Below, in pieces: positions 5,271 through 12,304 of a stretch of 17,695 nt of DNA. Where the stretch lies: contig JBOGJO010000026.1 of assembly GCA_050747885.1 (NCBI GenBank), positions 1-17,695 on the forward strand, written 5' to 3'. A program made the position numbers and the translations under genes. The stretch is from CAWEYG01 sp050747885 (GTDB lineage: Bacteria > Acidobacteriota > Thermoanaerobaculia > UBA5066 > DATFVB01). Below the pieces are notes generated by a model. The model worked only from the letters and a program-made list of their open reading frames with translations. It searched no databases and had not been told where the DNA came from. Each line of letters opens with the position of its first letter. Position 1 is the first letter of the stretch.

Positions 5271-6683
5271 TTATCCCACCCGGGACTGCGGCTCGTTTCC
5301 AAGCGGCTCGAATTCGGCGGTGAAGTGGCGAAGAAACGGAGCCTGACTGACGATCCGAACACCCCGGATCTTCTCGCGGTTGAGGAAACATTCGACGACG
5401 ACCTGAGCCACGTAGTCCAGGTGCGAATTCGAATAGACGCGCCGTGGAATCGTGAGACGGACGAGCTCCTGATCCGGGGGAACTTCCTGACCCGTTTTCG
5501 GGTCGCGGCGCCCCATCATGACACCGCCGATCTCGACGGAGCGGATGCCCCCTTCCCGGTAGAGAGCGATCGAAAGCGCCTGCGCGGGATAGGCCTGCGC
5601 CGGCAGGTGAGGGAGAAAGGCCTTCGCGTCCAGGTACACGGCGTGTCCGCCGATCGGGAGCACGACCGGCACTCCGGCCTCGGCCAGCCTTTCCCCGAGC
5701 CGCCGCACCTGCCCGATTCGAAATTCGAGGTACTTCTCGTCGAGCACCTCGCGGAGCCCGCGCGCCACGACCTCCAGATCGCGCCCGGCCAGGCCGCCGT
5801 ACGTCGGGAATCCCTCGATCAGGATCAGCTTGTTCTTGAGGCCCGATACCCACTTGTCGTGGCGCAACGCAACGAAGCCGCCAATGTTGGAGAGGCCGTC
5901 TTTTTTTGCGCTCATCGTGCAGCCGTCCGCGAACGTGAAGACCTCCCGAACGACCGAAATCACCGACCAGTTCCGGCAGGCTTCCTCGCGTTCCCGAATG
6001 AAAAACGCATTTTCGGCGAACCGGCACGCGTCGATGATCAACGGGACGCTGTGGCTTTCGCAGGCCGCCTTGACCGCCCGGACGTTCTCCAGCGACACCG
6101 GCTGGCCGCCGCCGGAATTGTTCGTCATCGTGAGCATGACGAGCGGCACCTTTCCGGGATTGCGCTGAAGGGTCTCGGCGAGGCGCGAAACGTCCATGTT
6201 CCCCTTGAACGGGTACGACGACCGGAGGTCCCGGGCCTCGGGAACGACGAGGTCGAGCGCGATTCCGCCGTTGGCCTCGATGTTCGCCCGCGTGGTGTCG
6301 AAGTGCGTGTTTCCGGGAACGATCTGCCCGGGCTTGAGGACCGTCGAGAACAGAAGGTTCTCCGCGACGCGCCCCTGGTGGGTCGGGATGACGTGGGGAA
6401 AGCCGAAGATCTCGCGGACCGTCGCCTCGAAGACGAAAAAATTGCGGCTTCCGGCGTACGACTCGTCGCCGCGCATCATGGCGGCCCACTGCTCGTCGGA
6501 CATCGCGGACGTCCCGGAATCCGTCAGGAGGTCGATGAAGACGGCATCCGAGGGAATCGAGAAGAGGTTGAAGCCCGCCTTCTTCAGGTGTTTTTCGCGA
6601 GTCCGCCGGTCCGGAAGCTGGATCGGCTCCACGACCTTGACACGCCACGGCTCGGGCGAGGTCAGGGAAAGGGGATCGCTCAT
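5271..6683 (-). CDS. tnaA: Tryptophanase-like beta-eliminating lyase (tryptophanase/tyrosine phenol-lyase family)
   Basis: A 470-aa PLP enzyme predicted to split L-tryptophan into indole, pyruvate and ammonia in the cytosol. The family is clear from IDLLTDSGTSAMS, THQGR (Q103-G104-R105, phosphate binding), D218-x2-R221, MSAKKD (Schiff-base lysine probably K261), EGFPTYGGLAG, LTIPRR and a C-terminal RHFTAEF. Two positions separate tryptophanase from tyrosine phenol-lyase. The HFDTT motif has Asp (D129), where the phenol-lyase has Thr. SVEIG has Ile (I385), where the phenol-lyase has Arg. Both favour tryptophan as substrate. The ATG overlaps the hemG stop (ATGA), and no Shine-Dalgarno is seen, so translation is probably coupled to hemG. 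Placement inside a heme operon is unusual. Possible roles are amino-acid catabolism or indole signalling. Confidence 0.9.
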   Translation of the reverse strand: MSDPLSLTSPEPWRVKVVEPIQLPDRRTREKHLKKAGFNLFSIPSDAVFIDLLTDSGTSAMSDEQWAAMMRGDESYAGSRNFFVFEATVREIFGFPHVIPTHQGRVAENLLFSTVLKPGQIVPGNTHFDTTRANIEANGGIALDLVVPEARDLRSSYPFKGNMDVSRLAETLQRNPGKVPLVMLTMTNNSGGGQPVSLENVRAVKAACESHSVPLIIDACRFAENAFFIREREEACRNWSVISVVREVFTFADGCTMSAKKDGLSNIGGFVALRHDKWVSGLKNKLILIEGFPTYGGLAGRDLEVVARGLREVLDEKYLEFRIGQVRRLGERLAEAGVPVVLPIGGHAVYLDAKAFLPHLPAQAYPAQALSIALYREGGIRSVEIGGVMMGRRDPKTGQEVPPDQELVRLTIPRRVYSNSHLDYVAQVVVECFLNREKIRGVRIVSQAPFLRHFTAEFEPLGNEPQSRVG

Positions 6684-7972
6684 GGAGGAGAGATTATCGC
6701 AGCGTTGTCCACCACATCACCCACGGACACGCCGCCGCGATAGTTTCCGAGGAACTTCAGGCCGGAATGAAGGGACTCCGCCGCCTCGAGAGCCGCGATT
6801 CGGCCGAGGTGACCCGCCTCGTACTGCGGGATCGAGCTGCGGTAAACCTCCCGATGGACGAGCTCGGGGAGGTCCGTGACGCCCAGCGGCTCCCGCACTT
6901 CCGCGGCGATCAGGTTCGGGAGCTGGGAGACCTCCACGTCGGCCCACTCGGGGGTACGTCGCCCCCCGAGGAAGAACGTCATCAACACGCGACCGGCGGG
7001 CGCGCGGCCGGAAAAGACCGAGGAGCTCCAGACGGCTCCGAGAATCCGCCGGCGTTCGGAGGGCGTGCAAAGGTGGCCGAACCCTCGGGGAAACCGCCGA
7101 AACGAGCTCGCGTGCCACGAACAATGCGCGACGCACAACGCCGGAGAGGGGATGTCGCGCAGGCTCGCGGCGGCTGCGGGGGCGAAAGGCCCGCAGATCC
7201 GGGCCGCCTCGCCAGCGGAAGTGGCGATCACGAGCCGCCCGGCCGAGATCCTTCCTGCCGAGGTTTCGGCGACCCAGCCCGACCCACCCGGAGCGACCGA
7301 CTCCACGGAGACGCCCGGGTGAAAATGATCACCGAGGGAAGCGGCGATCGCCCCGGGCAGCGTCGCGAGGCCTCGCCGAAACGACAGCAAACCTCGAGCT
7401 CGAGCCTTCGGACGCGTCCCCCTCGTCTGAAGGAGCGAGCGCAGGACGCCTCCGTGGTCGCGCTCCGCCGCCGAGAACTTCGGGAAAGCGGCCGCCATCG
7501 AGAGCCGGCGGGCATCGCCCGCGAAAATCCCGGACACAAACGGCTCGAAAACGCGCTCCGCCATCCCCGACCCGAATCGGCGGCTCACCCAGTCGAACGC
7601 GGACTCCTCCTCTGCGGCCGGCGCCGCGCGAACGAAGAGCTCGGCCCCGGCCCGGACAGCGGCCGCGAGGCCGAGAGCAGGGAATGGAATTCTCCGGAGC
7701 CGGCCTCCGCGGTCCACGAACCGGGGCAGCCCCGGATCCGACAGGACCATCTCGCTTTCGAGGCCGAGGTCCCGGCACAGGTCCAGCAACCGGGCGGTCG
7801 GGCGGACAGTGTTCGGGCCGAGCTCGAGGAGATATCCGTTCTTCTCGATCGTCCGGACCGCTCCGCCCGGATCGCTCCCCTTTTCGACCACGACGACGTC
7901 CTCGCCCGCTTTCGAAAGCGCGCGGGCATGGACGAGTCCCGAAAGACCGCCCCCGATCACGAGGGTGCTCAT
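6680..7972 (-). CDS. hemG: Protoporphyrinogen oxidase, FAD-dependent (HemY/PgoX type)
   Basis: A flavoenzyme of about 430 aa that oxidises protoporphyrinogen IX to protoporphyrin IX, normally using oxygen. The N-terminal dinucleotide fold starts at once (STLVIGGGLSGL, then VVVEKGSDPGGAVRT with the ribose-binding Glu). ELGPNTVRP follows in the substrate region, and the C-terminal FAD motif is FLGNYRGGVSVGDVVDNA. This is the HemY (oxygen-dependent) class, not the flavodoxin HemG of enterobacteria; the symbol follows common annotation use. I chose ATG at 7970-7972 because the protein then begins just before the first beta strand and a weak GGGGAA lies upstream. A GTG at 7993 would add 7 residues and has no visible ribosome-binding site. 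The gene follows hemH by 51 bp and overlaps the tryptophanase by 4 bp. Membrane association is expected from the family. Confidence 0.92.
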   Translation of the reverse strand: MSTLVIGGGLSGLVHARALSKAGEDVVVVEKGSDPGGAVRTIEKNGYLLELGPNTVRPTARLLDLCRDLGLESEMVLSDPGLPRFVDRGGRLRRIPFPALGLAAAVRAGAELFVRAAPAAEEESAFDWVSRRFGSGMAERVFEPFVSGIFAGDARRLSMAAAFPKFSAAERDHGGVLRSLLQTRGTRPKARARGLLSFRRGLATLPGAIAASLGDHFHPGVSVESVAPGGSGWVAETSAGRISAGRLVIATSAGEAARICGPFAPAAAASLRDIPSPALCVAHCSWHASSFRRFPRGFGHLCTPSERRRILGAVWSSSVFSGRAPAGRVLMTFFLGGRRTPEWADVEVSQLPNLIAAEVREPLGVTDLPELVHREVYRSSIPQYEAGHLGRIAALEAAESLHSGLKFLGNYRGGVSVGDVVDNAAIISPP

Positions 7973-8023
7973 GCCGGCGCTTCCCCGAAACACGCGAATC
8001 GCGGCATGGGCCTCAAAGAAAGC

Positions 8024-9001
8024 TCATTCCCAGAACCCCTCTGCTTCGAGCGCGAGATCCTTCAGAGCATTCAGGAACATCGGATGCGAGTTCAGGCCCG
8101 GGGTACGCCGAAAATGCGCGATCCCCGCCTCGCGCGCCGCGCCGGCGAACAGCTGATCGATCTCGAAGAGCGTTTCGATGTGATCGGTGACGAAGGCGAC
8201 CGGAACGACGAGGACCTGGGTTTCCCCCCGGCGGCCGAGCTCCGGAATGACGTCCGCGGTCGAGGGGCCGATCCATTCGACCGGACCGAGTTTCGACTGA
8301 TAGGCGAGCGTGGTGCGGACAGCCGGGCCCAGCAATCTCGAGATCCCCGCGCACGTCCGCTCGATCTCGCTCCGGTAGGGATCGCCCTCGGCCTCGACGA
8401 GCTTCTTCGGAATCGAATGGGCGGAGAAGAGGACGAGGGTGGCGCCCGGGGCCCGATCCGGAAAGGAGTCGAGCCCCGCCCGAATCTGATCCGCGTGCGC
8501 CGCAAGAAAGCCGGGATGCTCCGGAAACGAGCCGATCTCGAACAGGCGCGCGCCGGGCGCCGACGAGGCCACGGCCTCTCGTGCCCGGTCGAGCGCTCCC
8601 TTCGTCGTCGTCAGGGAATACTGCGGGTAGAGCGGAAATGCGAGGAATCGGGCAAACCCTTCCTTTGCGAGCCCTTCGACCACCTCTTCGACGAGAGGCC
8701 GGGAGCAGGTCATCGCCGTGCGGACCACGACCTCCCTGGCCTCGCCGCGCAGAAGGGCCTCGACGCCGCGCGACTGGCCGTCGGTCAGGCGAAGGATCGG
8801 CGAGCCCCCTCCGATCTTCTCGTACATCTTCCGGGAGGTTCCGGCCCGCGTCGCGGCAATGGAGACGGCGATGAATTTTCTCAGGATGCTCGACTTCACC
8901 CGGATCACCTCGGGGTCGGAAAACAGGCGATACAGGAAGCCCCGCACGTCCGACAGGTTCTCCGGACCGCCGAGCTGGAGAAAGAGGATCGCCCGCTTCA
9001 A
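8024..9001 (-). CDS. hemH: Ferrochelatase (TTG start)
   Basis: A 325-aa enzyme that inserts Fe2+ into protoporphyrin IX, the last step of heme synthesis. Signature residues are present: LFLQLGGPENL near the N-terminus, catalytic H195 in LFSAHSIPKK, YQSKLGPVEWIGPST, and the H274/E276 pair in VTDHIETLFEID. The start is TTG at 8999-9001, which begins MKRAILFLQLGGP as expected. Longer forms run into hemN coding sequence, and no ATG or GTG lies near. The TTG is separated from the hemN stop by a single base (TGA-T-TTG). No Shine-Dalgarno is obvious, so re-initiation after hemN is likely. The length is typical of bacterial ferrochelatases. I see no cysteine cluster that would suggest an iron-sulfur-bound form. 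Confidence 0.95.
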   Translation of the reverse strand: MKRAILFLQLGGPENLSDVRGFLYRLFSDPEVIRVKSSILRKFIAVSIAATRAGTSRKMYEKIGGGSPILRLTDGQSRGVEALLRGEAREVVVRTAMTCSRPLVEEVVEGLAKEGFARFLAFPLYPQYSLTTTKGALDRAREAVASSAPGARLFEIGSFPEHPGFLAAHADQIRAGLDSFPDRAPGATLVLFSAHSIPKKLVEAEGDPYRSEIERTCAGISRLLGPAVRTTLAYQSKLGPVEWIGPSTADVIPELGRRGETQVLVVPVAFVTDHIETLFEIDQLFAGAAREAGIAHFRRTPGLNSHPMFLNALKDLALEAEGFWE

Positions 9002-9002
9002 A

Positions 9003-10388
9003 TCACAGTGTCCGGGAGAACATCGGCTTTTCAGCCGCGGAAGGAAGGTGCGCGTCAAACGGCATCGCAAGGTTACGCAGGAACACTCTCCCCAGCGCGG
9101 TCGCGCGGATCTCGCGCGCGGAGAGCTCCACGAGCCCGTCCTCACGGCAGCGGGCGAGTTTCTCGATCGCGCCGGAGAAGACCTCGTCGAACCGAATTCC
9201 AAACTGCGCCTCGATTTCGCCCTTCACGACCACGCCGTGGCACAGGAGGTTCTGGATGACGCGCCGCCGGAGCTCGTCGTCCGCCGTCAATCGATAACCC
9301 CGCATCGTGGCCGGGCCGCCCTCGGACAGCGCCCGGGCATAGGCGTGGAGGTCGCGGTGATTCTGAACGTACGCGGGCCCGATCCCGCCGATCGAGCTCA
9401 TCCCCAGGCCGAACAGGTCGGTTCCCGCCTTCGTCGTGTAGCCCTGAAAGTTTCGCCACAGCGTGCGGTCATCGCGCGCGCGCGACAGCTCGTCCTGCGG
9501 CCGCGCGAAATGGTCCATCCCGATGTACTCGTACCCGGCCTCGGTGAACCGATCCAGGGCCGTCTTGAAGATCTCGAATTTCTCCCTTTCTCCGGGAAGG
9601 TGGGGCTCGAGGACCCTCTGGTGTTTCTTCATCCACGGGACGTTGGCGTACGAATAGACCGCGAGCCGGTCGGGCCCGATCGAAAGGATCTTCTCGATCG
9701 TGGCTTGAAAGGATTTTGGCGTCTGGTAAGGCAACCCGAAGATCAGGTCCATGTTGATGCTGTCGAAGCCCATGCCGCGCGCCGCGAACGTGAGATCGCG
9801 AGTGGCCTCGTAAGGCTGGACCCGGTTGATCGCCTCCTGGACCTTCGCGTCGAAGTCCTGGACCCCCATCGAGAGACGGTTGAACCCGACCTTCCGGAGC
9901 GTTTCCAGATGTGCCGCCGTCGTGACGCGGGGATCGACTTCGACGCCGAGCTCGGCGTCCGGGGCGAATCGGAACTTTTCCCTCAGGCGCCGCGCGAGCG
10001 CTTCGAGCCGCTCCGGCGCGAAATACGTCGGGGTGCCGCCGCCGAGGTGGAGCTGAACCACCGGACGCTCGGAAGAGATCCGGGCCGCGAGCCAGTCGAT
10101 TTCCGCAAGCAGCGTCGCCAGGTACGAGTCTTCCTGCCCGTGGTTCTTCCCCGTGATCATCACGGTGCACCCGCAGAAGTAGCAGAGCCTCTCGCAGAAC
10201 GGAAGGTGAAGATAAAGGGAGACGGGAGCGGGATCCTTCGATCGGTTGGATTCGGCGATCACGGCCTCGTAGTCGGCAGCCCCGAAACTGTCGCGAAACG
10301 CCGGCGCCGGCGGATAGGACGTGTACCGGGGCCCGGGGACGTTGTACTTGTGGACCAGGTCGTAGGAAACGCCGCGGATCTCGCTCAT
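9003..10388 (-). CDS. hemN: Oxygen-independent coproporphyrinogen III oxidase/dehydrogenase (radical SAM)
   Basis: A 461-aa radical SAM enzyme, close to the 457 aa of the E. coli enzyme. It decarboxylates two propionates of coproporphyrinogen III to give protoporphyrinogen IX without oxygen. The N-terminus carries the HemN-specific segment (YNVPGPRYTSYPPAP, about 15-29), which separates true HemN from HemW-type proteins. The cluster motif CERLCYFCGC gives C65, C69, C72 and the characteristic extra C74. HLGGGTPTYF (about 112-121) contributes to SAM binding, and a C-terminal HemN domain follows. ATG at 10386-10388 overlaps the hemE stop as ATGA. Its product feeds hemG and hemH in the same operon. 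Confidence 0.96.
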   Translation of the reverse strand: MSEIRGVSYDLVHKYNVPGPRYTSYPPAPAFRDSFGAADYEAVIAESNRSKDPAPVSLYLHLPFCERLCYFCGCTVMITGKNHGQEDSYLATLLAEIDWLAARISSERPVVQLHLGGGTPTYFAPERLEALARRLREKFRFAPDAELGVEVDPRVTTAAHLETLRKVGFNRLSMGVQDFDAKVQEAINRVQPYEATRDLTFAARGMGFDSINMDLIFGLPYQTPKSFQATIEKILSIGPDRLAVYSYANVPWMKKHQRVLEPHLPGEREKFEIFKTALDRFTEAGYEYIGMDHFARPQDELSRARDDRTLWRNFQGYTTKAGTDLFGLGMSSIGGIGPAYVQNHRDLHAYARALSEGGPATMRGYRLTADDELRRRVIQNLLCHGVVVKGEIEAQFGIRFDEVFSGAIEKLARCREDGLVELSAREIRATALGRVFLRNLAMPFDAHLPSAAEKPMFSRTL

Positions 10389-11431
10389 CCGTCCACCCTC
10401 CGAAAGCCGCGGACCGCCGCATAGAACGCCTCGACGCTCTCGACGGGAGTCTCCGGCAGGATCCCGTGCCCCAGATTGACGATGTGGCCGGCGCCGCCGG
10501 TCTCCGCCATGGCCTGCTCCACACGACCGGCCACGCTCTCGGGCGTCCCGAACAGCAGGGAGGGATCGAGGTTCCCCTGAAGGGGCCTGCCCGGCAGGCG
10601 GAGGCGGGCCTCGCGCAGCCCGCAGCGCCAGTCGATCGAGAGAACGTCCGCGCCGGTCTGTGCCGCCAGGTCGAGGATCCCCGAAACTCCGTTCACGAAA
10701 TAGATCACGGGCTTCCCGCGGCGTCGGACCTGCGCGATCGCGTCTCGGGCGTAAGGAAGGGCGAACTCCCGGTATTCCGCGGGAGACAACTCTCCGGCCC
10801 AGGTATCGAATAGCTGAACCGCGTCGGCGCCCGCCTCGATCTGGGCCCCGAGGTATTCCCCGGCCATCAGGGAGAGCTTCGTGAGTAGAGCGCGCAGCGC
10901 GTGCGGATCGCGCGAAATCATAGACTTGATCGCGGTGAAACTCCGGGATCCCCCTCCCTCCACGAGGTACGAGGCAAGGGTCCAGGGCGCGCCGGCGAAT
11001 CCGAGGAGGGCCGCCGAATCTCCGACGGAACGCCGGAGCGACGAGAGAATGTCGAGGACAAAGCGGGTCTCCCGGGACGGATCGAAAGAATGAAGCCGCT
11101 CGACGTCCTTCGAGGAGCGCAGCGGTTGGAGGATCTTCGGCCCGGAATCGCCGAACTCGACCGAAGCGCCCATGGCACGAACCGGGACCAGGATGTCCGA
11201 AAAAAGAATCACGGCGTCCGGCCGAAATCGCTCGAACGGCTGAAGAGAAACCTCGACGGCGTCGTCGACGCTCTCGCACAGGCCGAAAAACGAGAGCCTT
11301 TCGCGGATTTTCCTGTACTCGGGAAGATAGCGCCCCGCCTGGCGCATCATCCAGGCGGGAGGCCGGTCGGTCGTGCGGCCGCCGGCGGCGTCCAGAAATC
11401 TCTGCCGCGACGGGCGATCGAGGGGCGTCAT
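10385..11431 (-). CDS. hemE: Uroporphyrinogen decarboxylase (leaderless start proposed)
   Basis: A 348-aa enzyme that decarboxylates the four acetate chains of uroporphyrinogen III to coproporphyrinogen III. The family signature RPPAWMMRQAGRYLPEYR covers residues 23-40. The substrate-binding Asp is D79 in ILFSDIL, and GFAGAPWTLASYLVEGGGS and QLFDTWAGELSP are typical UroD segments. The frame is open upstream (TTG 11476, ATG 11440), but I place the start at ATG 11429-11431. It gives the usual N-terminal length, and TAGAAT lies 7 bases upstream with no Shine-Dalgarno. The ATG at 11440 overlaps that box. This is the first gene of the minus-strand heme operon, overlapping hemN by 4 bp. Confidence 0.95.
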   Translation of the reverse strand: MTPLDRPSRQRFLDAAGGRTTDRPPAWMMRQAGRYLPEYRKIRERLSFFGLCESVDDAVEVSLQPFERFRPDAVILFSDILVPVRAMGASVEFGDSGPKILQPLRSSKDVERLHSFDPSRETRFVLDILSSLRRSVGDSAALLGFAGAPWTLASYLVEGGGSRSFTAIKSMISRDPHALRALLTKLSLMAGEYLGAQIEAGADAVQLFDTWAGELSPAEYREFALPYARDAIAQVRRRGKPVIYFVNGVSGILDLAAQTGADVLSIDWRCGLREARLRLPGRPLQGNLDPSLLFGTPESVAGRVEQAMAETGGAGHIVNLGHGILPETPVESVEAFYAAVRGFRRVDG

Positions 11432-11438
11432 CGGGACC

Positions 11439-11444
11439 ATTCTA
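11439..11444 (-). promoter_or_regulatory. Probable -10 box of the hemE operon (leaderless)
   Basis: TAGAAT on the minus strand (5 of 6 matches to TATAAT) ends 7 bases before the hemE ATG, so transcription would begin at or within a base or two of the start codon. No TTGACA-like -35 box is visible at 16-18 bases. The arrangement mirrors the ccsA/hemX side. Confidence 0.5.
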
Positions 11445-11480
11445 TGGGAGGACGGGGACACCTGCCTTTGCGCCAATGAC

Positions 11481-11486
11481 TACAAT
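11481..11486 (+). promoter_or_regulatory. Probable -10 box of the ccsA-hemA-hemC operon (leaderless)
   Basis: TACAAT (5 of 6 matches to TATAAT) is followed by 8 bases and then the ATG at 11495, with no Shine-Dalgarno sequence between. This is the spacing expected for a leaderless transcript. No good -35 box is seen. With its minus-strand counterpart it defines a 63-bp divergent control region. Confidence 0.5.
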
Positions 11487-11494
11487 ACGGCTGG

Positions 11495-12304
11495 ATGAGC
11501 TCGAGTCCCGTCGGTCTCCTGGCCCTGGCCCTCTATATCGGCGCGGAAGCGTTCGCCATTGCACACCTCCGACGGACCTCCCCGCGCTACGGACGCGTGA
11601 CGACGGCGCTCCTCGGCGCGGGGATGCTCGTTCATTTCCTCGCGCTCCAGACTCGCGCCCGGCACCTCCACTCGGTTCCGTACCGCGACCTTCCCGATTC
11701 GATGTCGCTCTTTGCCTGGATGCTCGCGGCGACTTACGGAATTCTGCTGATCCGCCATCGGGAGCGGTCGACGGCGCCGTTTCTCCTTCCGCTCGTGATC
11801 CTGTTTCTCGCGGTCTCGTTCCTCACGCCCTCGCGTCTCCGCCCCGCCAACCCGAAGCTCACGGGAACGCTCTTTGCTTTCCACGTGACGCTCGCCATCC
11901 TCGGGTACGCGGCGCTCTCGCTCTCCTTCGTGCTCGCGCTGCTGTACCTCGTCCAGACGCGCCAGCTCCGCAGCCGGCGGACGGGCCTGCTCTTCTCGCG
12001 CCTTCCCGCGCTCGACGTGCTGAACGGCCTGCAGCGCACGACCATCGGAATCGGCGTGATCGCGCTCTCCATTGCTTCGGTCCTCGGAGCGCTTTGGGCC
12101 CGAAAGACCTGGGGCAGCATTTGGGATGCGAAGCTCGTGTGGACGCTCCTCACGATTCTGCTCTACCTCGCGATCCTTCTGGCCGGCCCGCTCGGCCTGC
12201 GAGGCAAAAAGACCGCGTGGCTTTCGATCACCGGATTTTCGCTGATTCTCTTCTCGTACACGATCGTCAACCTCGTGTTGAGCCAGGAGCACGTGTTTCG
12301 ATGA
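11495..12304 (+). CDS. CcsA/HemX-like cytochrome c assembly membrane protein
   Basis: A 269-aa polytopic protein with about eight hydrophobic segments (roughly 5-24, 34-52, 70-87, 95-110, 124-152, 182-200, 215-232, 242-262). It resembles the CcsA/CcmC/HemX family. Conserved histidines suited to heme ligation are H47 (LVHFLAL) and H130 (FAFHVTLAILGY). The tryptophan-rich signature is present in a shortened form, W201, WGSIWDAK (206-213) and W216; it lacks two residues against WGxxWxWDPK of CcsA. Family members handle heme for cytochrome c maturation. HemX in Bacillus lowers the level of HemA, and being first in an operon with hemA, overlapping it by ATGA, favours the HemX-like reading. Start at ATG 11495 on a proposed leaderless transcript. 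Confidence 0.88.
   Translation: MSSSPVGLLALALYIGAEAFAIAHLRRTSPRYGRVTTALLGAGMLVHFLALQTRARHLHSVPYRDLPDSMSLFAWMLAATYGILLIRHRERSTAPFLLPLVILFLAVSFLTPSRLRPANPKLTGTLFAFHVTLAILGYAALSLSFVLALLYLVQTRQLRSRRTGLLFSRLPALDVLNGLQRTTIGIGVIALSIASVLGALWARKTWGSIWDAKLVWTLLTILLYLAILLAGPLGLRGKKTAWLSITGFSLILFSYTIVNLVLSQEHVFR

Noticed and set aside
4519..6648. 785-codon minus-strand frame ending in thiS
   Set aside because: Only the last 75 codons make sense (ThiS). The rest is an Arg/Pro-rich shadow of the tryptophanase and unknown genes in another frame, so a giant fusion protein is not supported.
450..6683. Idea of an auxin/indole module joining the M20D amidohydrolase (IAA-conjugate hydrolase type) and the tryptophanase
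   Set aside because: The genes are 3.5 kb apart and in separate transcription units. M20D enzymes act on many N-acyl amino acids, so nothing in the sequence supports the link.
10389..11279. N-terminal extension of hemN by about 297 codons
   Set aside because: The upstream part is the hemE gene read in another frame. The family length and the ATGA overlap place the start at 10388.
11476..12300. Plus-strand extension of hemA upstream of 12301
   Set aside because: It overlaps the membrane-protein gene in another frame and gives low-complexity sequence. ATG 12301 gives normal hemA length.
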